A stretch of 46,060 bases of DNA from an uncultured Prochlorococcus sp. (lineage in GTDB: Bacteria > Cyanobacteriota > Cyanobacteriia > PCC-6307 > Cyanobiaceae). Below are positions 1 to 9,459 of the stretch, one piece after another (within the stretch, counting starts at the first letter, position 1; each line of letters begins with the position of its first letter). The notes under the pieces are model-generated. The model did not search any database. It had not been told where the DNA came from and worked only from the letters and a program-made list of their open reading frames with translations. The stretch is from positions 1 to 46,060 of the forward strand of contig CACMNZ010000007.1 in NCBI GenBank assembly GCA_902615165.1. The letters are read 5' to 3'. A program made the translations under genes and the position numbers.

Positions 1-183
1 TTAGGCGGGCATGTAACAAAAAGGCGTGATACAGGTTTGACAGTATTTTTTCCAATATCCGATTCAAAATAAAATGAGAAAGAAGTTTTCCATATATTAA
101 ATAATGTAGAAAATTAGCTGTAAATTTAGAATTTTGTAAAATATGAATGCTAATTTCATATTATAAATAACTCGAAATCAAGA
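1..183 (+). promoter_or_regulatory. psaD upstream region with shared motif and 5' UTR hairpin
   Basis: No gene is visible before psaD. Bases 11-17 read ATGTAAC, the reverse complement of the GTTACAT half-site of the HLR1 element bound by RpaB at cyanobacterial photosystem I genes. The 11-mer TAACAAAAAGG (14-24) and TTTTTTCCAATA (46-57) recur almost unchanged upstream of the CAAD gene. A TTGACA at 37-42 could be a -35 box, but no good -10 follows at normal spacing. AATATGA (140-146) and TCATATT (156-162) can pair as a 7-bp stem with a 9-base loop, ending 21 bases before the psaD start. Motif function is inferred. Confidence 0.45.
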
Positions 184-606
184 ATGACTGAAACTTTAGT
201 TGGTCAATTTCCAAAGCATATAGGCAGTACTGGGGGTTTATTAAACTCAGCAGAAACTGAAGAAAAATATGCAATCGTATGGAAAAGTTCAAAGGAACAA
301 GCATTTGAATTGCCTACAGGTGGAGCGGCTATTATGCATGAAGGCGATAATTTAATGTACTTTGCAAGAAAAGAACAATGCCTTGCATTAGGGACACAAT
401 TAAGAGGCTTCAAGCCAAGAATTGAAGATTTTAAAATCTACCGAATATTCCCAGGTGGCGATATTGAATTTTTACACCCAAAAGATGGTGTTTTCTCTGA
501 AAAAGTAAATGAGGGCAGAGAGAAAGTAGGTCATAATCCGAGAAGAATAGGTGAAAATCCTAATCCAGCTGGGTTGAAATTCACAACTAAGAATACTTTT
601 GATTAA
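184..606 (+). CDS. psaD: Photosystem I reaction center subunit II (PsaD)
   Basis: PsaD is the stromal, cytoplasm-facing subunit of photosystem I. It docks ferredoxin and helps hold PsaC over the reaction centre. The 140-residue length is normal for cyanobacterial PsaD. Recognisable parts are the early segment [17 protein letters not shown], the [28 protein letters not shown] core, the [21 protein letters not shown] strand region, and the basic C-terminal arm around [13 protein letters not shown]. No signal peptide is present, as expected for a peripheral subunit. It is monocistronic in appearance: trpE begins about 60 bases later after a small inverted repeat, and the 183 bases upstream hold candidate light-response signals. 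Confidence 0.97.
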   Translation: MTETLVGQFPKHIGSTGGLLNSAETEEKYAIVWKSSKEQAFELPTGGAAIMHEGDNLMYFARKEQCLALGTQLRGFKPRIEDFKIYRIFPGGDIEFLHPKDGVFSEKVNEGREKVGHNPRRIGENPNPAGLKFTTKNTFD

Positions 607-619
607 CTTTCTTAAAGTT
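605..619. terminator. Small inverted repeat just after psaD
   Basis: AACTTT (605-610) and AAAGTT (614-619) form a perfect 6-bp stem with a 3-base loop that overlaps the psaD stop codon. The downstream sequence is A-rich rather than T-rich, so this is a poor intrinsic terminator. It may instead stabilise the psaD mRNA 3' end. Confidence 0.25.
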
Positions 620-665
620 GATATAAAAGGGGAAAATAATTATAATTTGGGTTGAAATTAGTAAT

Positions 666-2186
666 ATGATCAGCTCACAGAAAGATAGTTTTTTAAAGGC
701 TTACAAAGAGGGTAAAAATTTTATACCTATCACTCAAACTTGGCCAGCAGATTTAGAGACTCCATTGTCGACTTGGTTAAAATTAACCTCAAATGATTCC
801 CATGGTGTTTTTCTTGAATCTGTTGAGGGTGGGGAGAGTTTGGGCAGGTGGAGTATTGTTGCTACTAAACCTCTTTGGGAAGCTGTTTGTAATGGACACG
901 AAATAGTTAAAACTTGGAATAATGGCAAAACTGAAATACATAAAGGTGATCCTTTTGACATTTTAAGAAATTGGACAAAGGAATATAAGTCAACCATGCT
1001 TGATGATTTACCATCAATTGGACAGTTATATGGCTCTTGGGGTTATGAATTAATAAATCGAATAGAACCAAGCGTTCCAATAAATAAAATACCAGACAAC
1101 AATATCCCTTATGGTTCTTGGATGTTTTTTGATCAGTTAGTTGTTTTTGATCAAATAAAAAGATGCATTACAGCAGTGGTTTATGCAGATACAACTTTTT
1201 CAAAAGATTCCTCGATTGAAGAGTTGTATGTAGACTCAATTTTGAAAATTAAGAAAACTAGAAATTTAATGAGAATTCCTCTAAAAGAAAATGAGTTTTT
1301 AGATTGGAATGAAAATGAGAATTTGAATTTAAATCTAGAAAGTAATTGGAAGAAAAAAGATTTTGAGGATGCAGTTCTCTCTGCAAAAGAATTTATAAGA
1401 AAAGGAGATATCTTTCAAATAGTAATAAGTCAAAGATTCAAAACTCAAGTCAACAATGATCCTTTTGACTTATATAGAAGTTTGAGGATGGTAAATCCAT
1501 CTCCTTATATGTCATATTTTGATTTTGGCTCATGGTATTTGATTGGTTCAAGTCCTGAAGTAATGGTTAAAGCTGAAAAAAATAAAAATAGTCAGATTGT
1601 TGCTAGCTTAAGACCAATAGCTGGAACAAGACCTAGAGGTATTGATCATCAACAAGACTTGGAATTAGAAAAGGATTTATTAAAAGATCCAAAAGAGATA
1701 GCTGAGCATGTAATGCTTATTGATCTTGGGAGAAATGATCTTGGAAGAGTATGTGAAATTGGTACTGTGAAGGTCAAGGATTTAATGGTTATTGAGAAAT
1801 ATTCACATGTTATGCATATAGTTAGTGAAGTTGAGGGCACTCTACAAAACAATGCTGATGTATGGGATTTGCTAAAAGCATCTTTTCCTGCTGGGACAGT
1901 AACTGGTGCGCCAAAAATAAGAGCTATGCAATTGATTAAGCAATTTGAAAAAGATGCTAGAGGACCTTATGCTGGTGTTTACGGATCTATTGATATTAAT
2001 GGTGCATTAAATACGGCAATTACGATAAGAACTATGATAGTTCAACCCTCAAAGGATGGGAAATATGATGTTTCAGTGCAAGCAGGAGCTGGAATAGTAG
2101 CTGATTCTTCTCCTGAGAATGAATATCAAGAGACAATAAATAAAGCAAAGGGGATATTAAAAGCATTAGCCTGTTTGGATAAATAA
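666..2186 (+). CDS. trpE: Anthranilate synthase component I
   Basis: This is the large subunit of anthranilate synthase, which converts chorismate and glutamine-derived ammonia to anthranilate at the first step of tryptophan synthesis. The 506-residue protein has the N-terminal feedback-inhibition motif LESVEGGESLGRWS at about residues 50-63, where tryptophan binds in TrpE. The chorismate-binding catalytic domain covers roughly residues 235-500, with GTVTGAPKIRA near 410-420 followed by RGPYAGVYG and the QAGAGIVADS motif. There is no fused glutamine amidotransferase domain, so TrpG must be encoded elsewhere. The gshA start codon follows the stop codon directly, which implies co-transcription. 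PabB was considered, but the full-length N-terminal domain favours TrpE. Confidence 0.93.
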   Translation: MISSQKDSFLKAYKEGKNFIPITQTWPADLETPLSTWLKLTSNDSHGVFLESVEGGESLGRWSIVATKPLWEAVCNGHEIVKTWNNGKTEIHKGDPFDILRNWTKEYKSTMLDDLPSIGQLYGSWGYELINRIEPSVPINKIPDNNIPYGSWMFFDQLVVFDQIKRCITAVVYADTTFSKDSSIEELYVDSILKIKKTRNLMRIPLKENEFLDWNENENLNLNLESNWKKKDFEDAVLSAKEFIRKGDIFQIVISQRFKTQVNNDPFDLYRSLRMVNPSPYMSYFDFGSWYLIGSSPEVMVKAEKNKNSQIVASLRPIAGTRPRGIDHQQDLELEKDLLKDPKEIAEHVMLIDLGRNDLGRVCEIGTVKVKDLMVIEKYSHVMHIVSEVEGTLQNNADVWDLLKASFPAGTVTGAPKIRAMQLIKQFEKDARGPYAGVYGSIDINGALNTAITIRTMIVQPSKDGKYDVSVQAGAGIVADSSPENEYQETINKAKGILKALACLDK

Positions 2187-3305
2187 ATGAGCCAAAATAA
2201 TCTTTATAAGGGTTTTGAGGTGGAACTTTTCACAGGTTCTTTAAATTCTCATATTGGTGTTTCGGCTGAAATTGAAAAAAAATTTCCTGATTTTGTAAAA
2301 GAGCCAGATAATAGAAACGTTGAATACATAACAACTCCTGAAAAAGACTATGATTTTTTGTACAAGAAATTAATAACTCCAAGAAAAAAGTTAAGGCGAT
2401 GGCTAAACAAAAAAGATTTAACAATCATTCCTTCATCCACTCTTTGTTTTAAGCACGATATTCAATTTCAAAGATCTGATAATGATAATATTTATCATCA
2501 ATTCATACAAGATAATTATGGAACCTCTATTGCAACTTCCAGTGTACACATAAACGTAGGAATAGATGATTTAGATAAGCTATTTGCGGCTATTAGACTG
2601 ATAAGATCTGAGGCTGCTTTATATCTATCCCTAAGTTCTAGTTCACCTTTTTTAAATAATAAAATTACGGAGAATCATTCTCAGAGATGGATGCAGTTTC
2701 CAAAAACACCAAGTAAAGTGCCTTTTTTTATAAATCATAATTCTTATATTGATTGGATAGAGGAAAATATAGCTAATAGAAAAATGCAGAATATCCGTCA
2801 TTTTTGGTCTTCAATCAGACCAAATGGACCCCAAAGACCTTTAATTCTAGATCGTTTGGAATTAAGAATTTGCGATTTTGTTTATGATATTAACTTGCTT
2901 CTAGGAATAACTGCCATGATAGAACTAAGGATTCTAAATCTTTTTGAAAATATAAATACTTTAGATCCTTTAAATGCCAGTATTTTTTCTATTGATAAAT
3001 TATCAGAAATATGTGATCAAAATGAAATATATGCTGCTAAAGATAGTTTGAATTCAGAATTAATTCACTGGAAGGATGGCAAAAAAGTTATTTGTAGAGA
3101 GTGGATTCACAATTTATTATCAGATTTGTCATCTACAGCAGAAAATTTTGGTATGAAACATCTTTTGAACCCCATCTATAAAGTCCTTGAAGAAGGTAAT
3201 CAATCTATGAAATGGATAAATCAATATGAAAAAGGTCTTTCTATTGAGCAAATAATGAAAATTTCTATCGAAGATATGATTAGGAGTGAAGGCGAGAATG
3301 TTTGA
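2187..3305 (+). CDS. gshA: Glutamate-cysteine ligase, cyanobacterial type
   Basis: This enzyme makes gamma-glutamylcysteine from glutamate, cysteine and ATP, the first step of glutathione synthesis. The 372-residue sequence matches the cyanobacterial GCS2-type family, which is distinct from E. coli GshA. The N-terminal KGFEVELFTG carries the family's conserved acidic residues, and HINVGIDD (around residue 120) is a conserved central motif. A conserved RLELRICD segment follows at about residue 225. The ATG directly follows the trpE stop with no spacer, so translation is probably coupled. Pairing with a tryptophan gene is not an obvious pathway link. Identification is from overall resemblance to the family. 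Confidence 0.85.
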   Translation: MSQNNLYKGFEVELFTGSLNSHIGVSAEIEKKFPDFVKEPDNRNVEYITTPEKDYDFLYKKLITPRKKLRRWLNKKDLTIIPSSTLCFKHDIQFQRSDNDNIYHQFIQDNYGTSIATSSVHINVGIDDLDKLFAAIRLIRSEAALYLSLSSSSPFLNNKITENHSQRWMQFPKTPSKVPFFINHNSYIDWIEENIANRKMQNIRHFWSSIRPNGPQRPLILDRLELRICDFVYDINLLLGITAMIELRILNLFENINTLDPLNASIFSIDKLSEICDQNEIYAAKDSLNSELIHWKDGKKVICREWIHNLLSDLSSTAENFGMKHLLNPIYKVLEEGNQSMKWINQYEKGLSIEQIMKISIEDMIRSEGENV

Positions 3306-3358
3306 TTATTTAAATAAACATTTGATATGAACATTTTCACTTGTGACATAATGATTAT

Positions 3359-6328
3359 ATGGAATCTTTTCGACAGATAAAAAATAACAACGTGGATTTG
3401 ATAAGTAACAATGATCCACTTGATAAAAATCGTCTTTTAATAGAAGATCTATGGGAATCTGTACTCAGAGAAGAATGCCCAGCTGATCAAGCAGAGAGAT
3501 TGATACAGCTTAAAGAATTAAGTTATTCAAAACAAATTGATGGTGATAGTTCAAAAACTTTTAAAAATGAAATAGTGGATATTGTTAATTCTATGGATTT
3601 AGCTGAATCCATTGCAGCAGCGAGGGCGTTTTCATTATATTTTCAACTAGTTAATATTTTGGAACAAAGAGTTGAGGAAGATAGATATATTCAGAGCTTT
3701 ACCAATAAGGATGTTCAAAAATCGCCTGATAATCTTGATCCTTTTGCTCCAGCATTGGCTAGGCAAAATGCTCCAGTAACTTTCAGAGAATTATTTTACA
3801 GGCTGAGGAAATTAAATGTACCACCAGGAAAATTAGAAGAGTTATTGCAGGAAATGGATATTCGTTTAGTTTTTACTGCGCATCCGACTGAGATAGTAAG
3901 ACATACGATTAGACACAAGCAAACAAGAGTAGCAAATTTGTTAAAAAAAATACAGATTGAGCAATTTCTAACAAAAGAAGAAAAAAATTCTCTAAAAACC
4001 CAATTAAAAGAGGAAGTAAGACTTTGGTGGAGAACAGATGAATTGCATCAATTTAAGCCATCAGTTTTAGATGAAGTAGATTATGCCTTGCATTATTTTC
4101 AGCAAGTTTTATTTAATGCCATGCCTCAATTAAGGGGCAGGATCACTGAGGCACTAATCGAAAATTATCCAGATGTTCAGTTGCCCTCTGAATCTTTTTG
4201 TAACTTCGGTTCTTGGGTAGGCTCTGATAGGGACGGTAATCCATCGGTCACTCCTGAGATAACATGGAGAACTGCTTGCTATCAAAGACAGTTGATGTTG
4301 GAAAGATATATTATTGCGATATCTAATCTTAGAGATCAATTAAGTGTCTCGATGCAATGGAGTCAAGTCAGTTCTTCTCTCTTAGAGTCACTCGAAACGG
4401 ACAGAGTTAAGTTTCCTGAAATTTATGAAGCTAGGGCTACAAGGTATAGATCAGAACCTTATAGATTGAAATTAAGTTATATTTTAGAAAAATTAAGGTT
4501 AACACAAGAAAGAAATAATTTATTATCTGATAATGGGTGGAAATTTGAGTTAGAGGGAGAAATTGATAACAAAAATCAAGATAAAGTTGAAAGCTTATAT
4601 TACAAGTCAGTCAACGAATTTACTTATGATCTCGAATTAATAAAAAATAGTTTGATTAGTACAGATTTAACTTGTGAATCTGTCAACACATTACTTACTC
4701 AGGTTCATATTTTTGGATTTTCTTTAGCAAGTCTAGATATTCGTCAAGAGAGTACAAGGCATAGTGATGCTATACAAGAGCTTACAAATTACCTTGATTT
4801 ATCTGTTCAATATGACCAAATGTCTGAGGAAGAGAAAATTAAATGGCTCATAGACGAATTAAATACAAAAAGGCCTTTAATTCCATCTGACATTAACTGG
4901 ACAAAAACTACAGAAGAAACCTTCTCAGTTTTTAAAATGGTTAAGAGACTACAGCAAGAATTTGGAAGTCGTATTTGCCATTCTTATGTAATTTCAATGA
5001 GTCATAGTGCATCTGATTTGCTTGAAGTTCTCTTACTGGCAAAAGAAATGGGACTTCTTGATCAAAATTCACAAAGATCAAATTTATTAGTTGTGCCTCT
5101 TTTTGAAACAGTTGAAGATCTTAAAAGAGCACCAGAAGTAATGGAAAAGTTATTTAAATTAGATTTCTATAGATCATTATTGCCAAAAGTAGGAGAATCT
5201 TTTAAACCTCTGCAAGAATTAATGCTTGGATATTCTGATAGCAATAAAGATTCGGGGTTTGTTTCTAGCAATTGGGAAATTCACAGAGCCCAAATAGCTC
5301 TTCAAAATCTCTCAAGTAAAAACAACATATTGCTAAGACTTTTTCATGGAAGAGGTGGTTCAGTAGGGAGAGGAGGAGGACCAGCCTATCAGGCAATATT
5401 GGCTCAACCAAGCGGCACTTTAAAAGGGCGAATAAAAATAACAGAACAAGGTGAAGTTTTAGCTTCTAAATATAGTCTTCCCGAACTGGCTTTGTACAAT
5501 CTTGAAACTGTCACTACAGCGGTAATTCAAAATAGTTTGGTCAATAATAGGCTAGATGCTACTCCAGAATGGAATCAACTAATGTCTAGGTTGGCAGAAA
5601 CATCAAGGTCTCATTACAGAAAATTAGTTCATGAGAATCCTGATTTGTTAAATTTCTTTCAAGAGGTAACTCCAATTGAAGAAATTAGTAAATTACAGAT
5701 ATCTAGTAGACCTGCTAGGAGAAAAAAAGGTGCAAAAGATTTATCAAGTTTAAGAGCTATTCCATGGGTATTTGGTTGGACACAAAGTAGATTTCTTTTG
5801 CCAAGTTGGTTTGGAGTAGGTACTGCTTTGTCATCTGAATTAAATTCAGATCCTCAACAAATTGAATTATTGAGAGTTCTGCATCAAAGATGGCCATTTT
5901 TTAGGATGCTTATATCCAAGGTAGAAATGACATTATCTAAGGTTGATTTGGAAGTTGCTAGATATTATGTTGATACTCTTGGTAGTAAAGAAAATAAAGA
6001 TTCTTTTGACTATATTTTTGAAGTAATTTCTAAAGAATATAATCTTACAAAATCTTTAATACTTGAAATTACTGGTAAAAATAAGCTCCTCGAATCTGAT
6101 AGAGACTTGAAATCATCAGTAAGCTTGAGAAATAAAACAATAATACCATTAGGATTTTTGCAGGTTTCATTTCTAAGAAGACTAAGAGACCAGACAAGAC
6201 AACCCCCAATAAGCGAATTTATTTTAGATAAAGATGAATCTAGAAGAGCTTACAGCAGAAGTGAACTATTGAGGGGGGCACTTTTAACTATTAATGGGAT
6301 CGCAGCCGGAATGAGAAATACAGGTTGA
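3359..6328 (+). CDS. ppc: Phosphoenolpyruvate carboxylase
   Basis: PEP carboxylase adds bicarbonate to phosphoenolpyruvate to give oxaloacetate, refilling the TCA branch for amino-acid synthesis. It is the main anaplerotic enzyme in cyanobacteria. The 989-residue protein is full length. VFTAHPTE holds the catalytic histidine (H175), [14 protein letters not shown] lies at about residues 661-675 in the active-site glycine-rich loop, and the chain ends in the conserved RNTG tail needed for activity. The [11 protein letters not shown] motif around residue 622 is also intact. It stands 53 bases behind gshA. A TTG-starting gene follows within 3 bases. Confidence 0.97.
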   Translation: MESFRQIKNNNVDLISNNDPLDKNRLLIEDLWESVLREECPADQAERLIQLKELSYSKQIDGDSSKTFKNEIVDIVNSMDLAESIAAARAFSLYFQLVNILEQRVEEDRYIQSFTNKDVQKSPDNLDPFAPALARQNAPVTFRELFYRLRKLNVPPGKLEELLQEMDIRLVFTAHPTEIVRHTIRHKQTRVANLLKKIQIEQFLTKEEKNSLKTQLKEEVRLWWRTDELHQFKPSVLDEVDYALHYFQQVLFNAMPQLRGRITEALIENYPDVQLPSESFCNFGSWVGSDRDGNPSVTPEITWRTACYQRQLMLERYIIAISNLRDQLSVSMQWSQVSSSLLESLETDRVKFPEIYEARATRYRSEPYRLKLSYILEKLRLTQERNNLLSDNGWKFELEGEIDNKNQDKVESLYYKSVNEFTYDLELIKNSLISTDLTCESVNTLLTQVHIFGFSLASLDIRQESTRHSDAIQELTNYLDLSVQYDQMSEEEKIKWLIDELNTKRPLIPSDINWTKTTEETFSVFKMVKRLQQEFGSRICHSYVISMSHSASDLLEVLLLAKEMGLLDQNSQRSNLLVVPLFETVEDLKRAPEVMEKLFKLDFYRSLLPKVGESFKPLQELMLGYSDSNKDSGFVSSNWEIHRAQIALQNLSSKNNILLRLFHGRGGSVGRGGGPAYQAILAQPSGTLKGRIKITEQGEVLASKYSLPELALYNLETVTTAVIQNSLVNNRLDATPEWNQLMSRLAETSRSHYRKLVHENPDLLNFFQEVTPIEEISKLQISSRPARRKKGAKDLSSLRAIPWVFGWTQSRFLLPSWFGVGTALSSELNSDPQQIELLRVLHQRWPFFRMLISKVEMTLSKVDLEVARYYVDTLGSKENKDSFDYIFEVISKEYNLTKSLILEITGKNKLLESDRDLKSSVSLRNKTIIPLGFLQVSFLRRLRDQTRQPPISEFILDKDESRRAYSRSELLRGALLTINGIAAGMRNTG

Positions 6329-6331
6329 TAA

Positions 6332-6778
6332 TTGCAATATTTTTCTAAAAAAAAACTTGTTCTTCCAGAAGGTTATTTTGTTAATTCTTCTCAAATCCCA
6401 CTAGCTAAAAAAGTTAACAAACTTTTAGCGAATTGTGGTTGCGAGACATTTCCAATAAAACCTCTTTCTGAGGCTATTCAGAAAAGTAATTTCTTTTTTA
6501 CCATACAGAGTGAATTAAAAAATAAATTATATGGCTTTGTGAGGGTGACTTCCGATAGGGGATTGAATGCTAACTTGTGGAATTTAAGTGCATTGTCAGG
6601 TAATAATCAGCAACTTTTTTATTCAATATTGCTTCAAGTAACTCTTGAGAAAATAAATAGAGAAATGCCAGGATGCAGTATTTCTGTACAAGCTCCAGTA
6701 TCTTCGTTTAAAACCTTAGAAGAAAATGGATTCATAATAGATCCAAATGGAATAAGAGTAATGGGATATAAACTTTAA
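6332..6778 (+). CDS. Small GNAT-like acetyltransferase, uncharacterised
   Basis: A 148-residue protein of unknown substrate. The layout suggests a reduced GNAT fold: an N-terminal helix region, FVRVTSDRGLNANLWNLSAL around residues 70-89 in the position of the central GNAT strands, a helix LLQVTLEKINREMPGCSISVQAP, and the ending FKTLEENGFIIDPNGIRVMGYKL, typical of GNAT C-termini. The acyl-CoA pyrophosphate-binding Q/RxxGxG/A loop is not clear, so activity is uncertain. The start is TTG only 3 bases after the ppc stop, and no better start is visible, so it is probably co-transcribed with ppc. Function is not inferred beyond fold resemblance. Confidence 0.6.
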   Translation: MQYFSKKKLVLPEGYFVNSSQIPLAKKVNKLLANCGCETFPIKPLSEAIQKSNFFFTIQSELKNKLYGFVRVTSDRGLNANLWNLSALSGNNQQLFYSILLQVTLEKINREMPGCSISVQAPVSSFKTLEENGFIIDPNGIRVMGYKL

Positions 6779-6789
6779 AAATAATTTTA

Positions 6790-6863
6790 CGAGCATGGAG
6801 GGATTCGAACCCCCGACTCTCAGAACCGGAATCTGATGCTCTATCCAACTGAGCTACATGCCC
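6790..6863 (-). tRNA. tRNA-Arg (anticodon CCG)
   Basis: The minus strand folds as a cloverleaf. The acceptor GGGCATG pairs with CATGCTC, the D-arm is GCTC-AGTTGGATA-GAGC, the anticodon stem TCAGA/TCTGA encloses loop TTCCGGT with anticodon CCG, and the T-arm is GGGGG-TTCGAAT-CCCTC. The discriminator base is G and CCA is not encoded. It reads CGG codons. It is convergent with the GNAT-like gene and divergent from recF. Confidence 0.96.
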
Positions 6864-6923
6864 TTTAATTTTTCAATTTCTTTAAAGAAAATCTAAATAT
6901 TTTAAACTTAGCTAATTTAATTA

Positions 6924-8033
6924 ATGAATGCACAGAAAAAAATTTTTTTAAATAAATTAAAAATTAAAAATTTTCGGAACCATAAAAGTTTTGAAATTGA
7001 TCTAAAAGAGCAAAGAGCAATTGTTCTTGGCTGCAATGGTATTGGCAAATCAAATTTACTTGAATCAGTTGAATTTTTAAGTCAATTAAAATCTAATAGA
7101 GCACTAAGCGATAAAGATTTAATAGAGAACGATAGTGATATGGCTGTAGTTATAGGACAGATAAATTTTAAAGACGATTTAAAGTTAAATTTATTCCGTA
7201 AAGGGCCTAAAAGAATTTATGTTAATGAATCAATCTTGAAAAAACAGAGTGAAATAAAGAATTATATTCGGAGTGTATGTTTCTGTTCTAATGATATAGA
7301 TATTGTTAGAAGTGAACCAAGTTATAGAAGAACATGGATTGATAAAGTCGTATCTCAGCTTGAACCAGTATATCTAGACCTGATAAGTAGATTTAATAGG
7401 CTTTTAAAACAAAGAAGTCATTTTTGGCGTTCGGAAAGTTTCTTAAAAACCCAATCCACAGATATTGTTGAAAGCTTTGATATTCAAATGTCAATAATAA
7501 GTACAAGAATTTTTCGGCGCAGAAGAAGAGCTTTATTAAAAATAAAACCATATGTTGAATATTGGCATAATCATTTAAGTAAATCTCAAGAGCAAATAGA
7601 CATAAATTATCTATCGGGGATACAAAATATAAGTCCAGAAGAAGAAGAAGAAGAAGTTATTAGTAAAAAAATAGCAGAACAACTCTTAAAGCAGCGTTCA
7701 ATAGAAGCATTGACTGGTAAATGTAATTTTGGCCCTCATCGTGATGATATTGAGTTTCTAATTAATAATGTTTCAGTTAGAAAATATGGTTCCTCAGGAC
7801 AGCAAAGGACTTTTATCTTGGCTTTAAAGATGGCTGAACTCGACTTATTAACTAAAACATTAAATGTTCCTCCAATACTTATATTGGATGATGTCTTGGC
7901 TGAATTAGATTTAACTAGGCAAAATTTGTTATTAAATTCTGTTGGAAAAGATAGTCAATGTTTTATAAGTGCGACACATTTAGATAAATTTAATCAGTCC
8001 TTCTTAGGCTCTTCACAAATGATTCACTTATAA
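6924..8033 (+). CDS. recF: DNA replication and repair protein RecF
   Basis: RecF is an SMC-like ATPase that helps load RecA at gapped DNA and replication forks. The 369-residue protein has the N-terminal KLKIKNFRNHKSFEIDL signature, Walker A GCNGIGKS (36-43), the signature region SSGQQRTFILALKMAE near residue 290, and Walker B ILILDDVLAELD near residue 318. A run of five glutamates around residue 238 sits in a variable lobe. It is 60 bases from the divergent tRNA-Arg gene. recA lies about 9 kb away in the same window. Confidence 0.95.
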   Translation: MNAQKKIFLNKLKIKNFRNHKSFEIDLKEQRAIVLGCNGIGKSNLLESVEFLSQLKSNRALSDKDLIENDSDMAVVIGQINFKDDLKLNLFRKGPKRIYVNESILKKQSEIKNYIRSVCFCSNDIDIVRSEPSYRRTWIDKVVSQLEPVYLDLISRFNRLLKQRSHFWRSESFLKTQSTDIVESFDIQMSIISTRIFRRRRRALLKIKPYVEYWHNHLSKSQEQIDINYLSGIQNISPEEEEEEVISKKIAEQLLKQRSIEALTGKCNFGPHRDDIEFLINNVSVRKYGSSGQQRTFILALKMAELDLLTKTLNVPPILILDDVLAELDLTRQNLLLNSVGKDSQCFISATHLDKFNQSFLGSSQMIHL

Positions 8034-8085
8034 TTTTTAAAAAGCATGTTTTTTAGCTAATCTTAATTTCATATAAATTTCTTAA

Positions 8086-8520
8086 ATGGAAATCTACAAA
8101 AAAAGTCAAAATTTAAGTTCGTTAAGTGATCAGCAAAAATTGATTCATCAAAGTAAACACCTTTTGTTGGAACTATATAAATGCGATCGCGAAAAATTAA
8201 ATGACGAATCTTTTTTGCGCTGTATTTTAAATAGAGCCGCTAAATTAGCAAATGCAACAGTTTTGAATTTGATAAGTAATAAATTTGAGCCTCAGGGGGT
8301 TACGACAATTGCATTACTGGCAGAATCTCATATTTCAATACATACTTGGCCTGAATCTAATTATTCGGCAGTTGATATTTTTACCTGTGGTCAAAATATG
8401 ATGCCTGAACTAGCTAGTCAATATTTAATTGAATCTTTGATGGCTAAAGAACATTCTTTGCGTGTCATTGAACGAAATCCACCATCAGCAGTCTCTAATC
8501 AGATCAGAACGGTTGTTTGA
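8086..8520 (+). CDS. speD: S-adenosylmethionine decarboxylase proenzyme (bacterial class)
   Basis: This pyruvoyl enzyme decarboxylates S-adenosylmethionine to give the aminopropyl donor for spermidine synthesis. The 144-residue proenzyme carries the self-cleavage motif AESHISIHTWPE, in which the chain breaks between E80 and S81 and S81 becomes the pyruvoyl group. The downstream VDIFTCG motif holds the conserved proton-donor cysteine. The length fits the short SpeH/SpeD class; the N-terminal extension of about 15 residues is slightly longer than in minimal homologues. It converges on the LarE-like gene, whose stop lies 6 bases away. Confidence 0.94.
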   Translation: MEIYKKSQNLSSLSDQQKLIHQSKHLLLELYKCDREKLNDESFLRCILNRAAKLANATVLNLISNKFEPQGVTTIALLAESHISIHTWPESNYSAVDIFTCGQNMMPELASQYLIESLMAKEHSLRVIERNPPSAVSNQIRTVV

Positions 8521-8526
8521 CAATAT

Positions 8527-9351
8527 TTATCTATTTAATTTTCCGCTTACAAGTCCCTCAAGATCTAAACTTGTGCAATTAAATCCTAAATTAGAAAAAT
8601 ATTGAACTAAATCACTAAAATTATATTTGTTAAAAAAATGCTTTAATTCATCTTGGGGAATTTCTATTCTTGCAGTTGAGCCTTGGCATCTAACTCTTAC
8701 CTCCGATAATCCACATTCTTTAAGATATTCTTCTGCTTTCTCAACCATTTTTAGCCTTTCACTAGTTATTTCTTGGCCATAAGGAAATCTTGATGATAAA
8801 CAAGGTTGAGCAGGTTTATCCCACCAAGGAAAACCCAATGCTCTTGATATATCCCTAATGTCTTGTTTTGAGACTTTAAATTTTGCAAGGGGAGATATAA
8901 CTCCTGCTTGTTTTGAAGCTTGTATACCTGGTCTGTAATCTTTAAGATCATCTAGATTGACTCCATCTAAAACTATCTTGTAATTAAGTTTTTTAGAGAG
9001 GTAGGTTGTATGTTTGTGGAGCTCTTTTTTACATGCAAAGCACCTATCCTTAGGATTTTCACTGTAACTTGATTGGTCTAATTCTGATGTTTTAATCTCA
9101 ACATGCTTTACTCCAATCCATTTTGCTTGCCTTCTTGCTTCTTCACGAAGAGTAGTTGCTAATGCAGGAGAAATTCCAGTTATGGCTATTGCTTTGCTAC
9201 CTAATTGCTCGAATGCTAATGATGCGACTAATGTACTGTCCACTCCTCCGGAATAAGCAATACAAACACTATCAAGATTCTTAATGTATCTTCTAATTGT
9301 ATAAAGCTTTTCACTTTGTTCATCAGAGAGAGTTTCAAGTTGATTGAACAT
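8527..9351 (-). CDS. larE: LarE-type PP-loop ATP-dependent sulfur transferase
   Basis: This is a PP-loop ATP pyrophosphatase of the LarE family. Characterised members adenylate a pyridinium dinucleotide and insert sulfur during nickel-pincer cofactor synthesis. In the 274-residue form chosen here the PP-loop SGGVDST is at residues 34-40. Three cysteines stand out: C104 and C107 in RCFACKK, and C184 in QPCLSSRFPYG. This pattern fits the [4Fe-4S]-binding three-cysteine LarE type rather than the single sacrificial-cysteine type. The ATG at 9351 is preferred over an upstream in-frame TTG at 9372. No LarA, LarB or LarC is nearby, so the true sulfur acceptor is unknown. Confidence 0.8.
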   Translation of the reverse strand: MFNQLETLSDEQSEKLYTIRRYIKNLDSVCIAYSGGVDSTLVASLAFEQLGSKAIAITGISPALATTLREEARRQAKWIGVKHVEIKTSELDQSSYSENPKDRCFACKKELHKHTTYLSKKLNYKIVLDGVNLDDLKDYRPGIQASKQAGVISPLAKFKVSKQDIRDISRALGFPWWDKPAQPCLSSRFPYGQEITSERLKMVEKAEEYLKECGLSEVRVRCQGSTARIEIPQDELKHFFNKYNFSDLVQYFSNLGFNCTSLDLEGLVSGKLNR

Positions 9352-9459
9352 GCTAATTACTTTAAAATTCAAATTACCTATGAATAGGTTGAATTTATTA
9401 TTAAATCTTTAATAATATTATTATCTATATCTTAGATTAAATTTACTAATTTTGTTCAA

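Noticed and set aside
8183..8190. GCGATCGC (HIP1 octamer) inside speD.
   Set aside because: A single copy inside a coding sequence; HIP1 is meaningful only when highly repeated, as in freshwater cyanobacteria.
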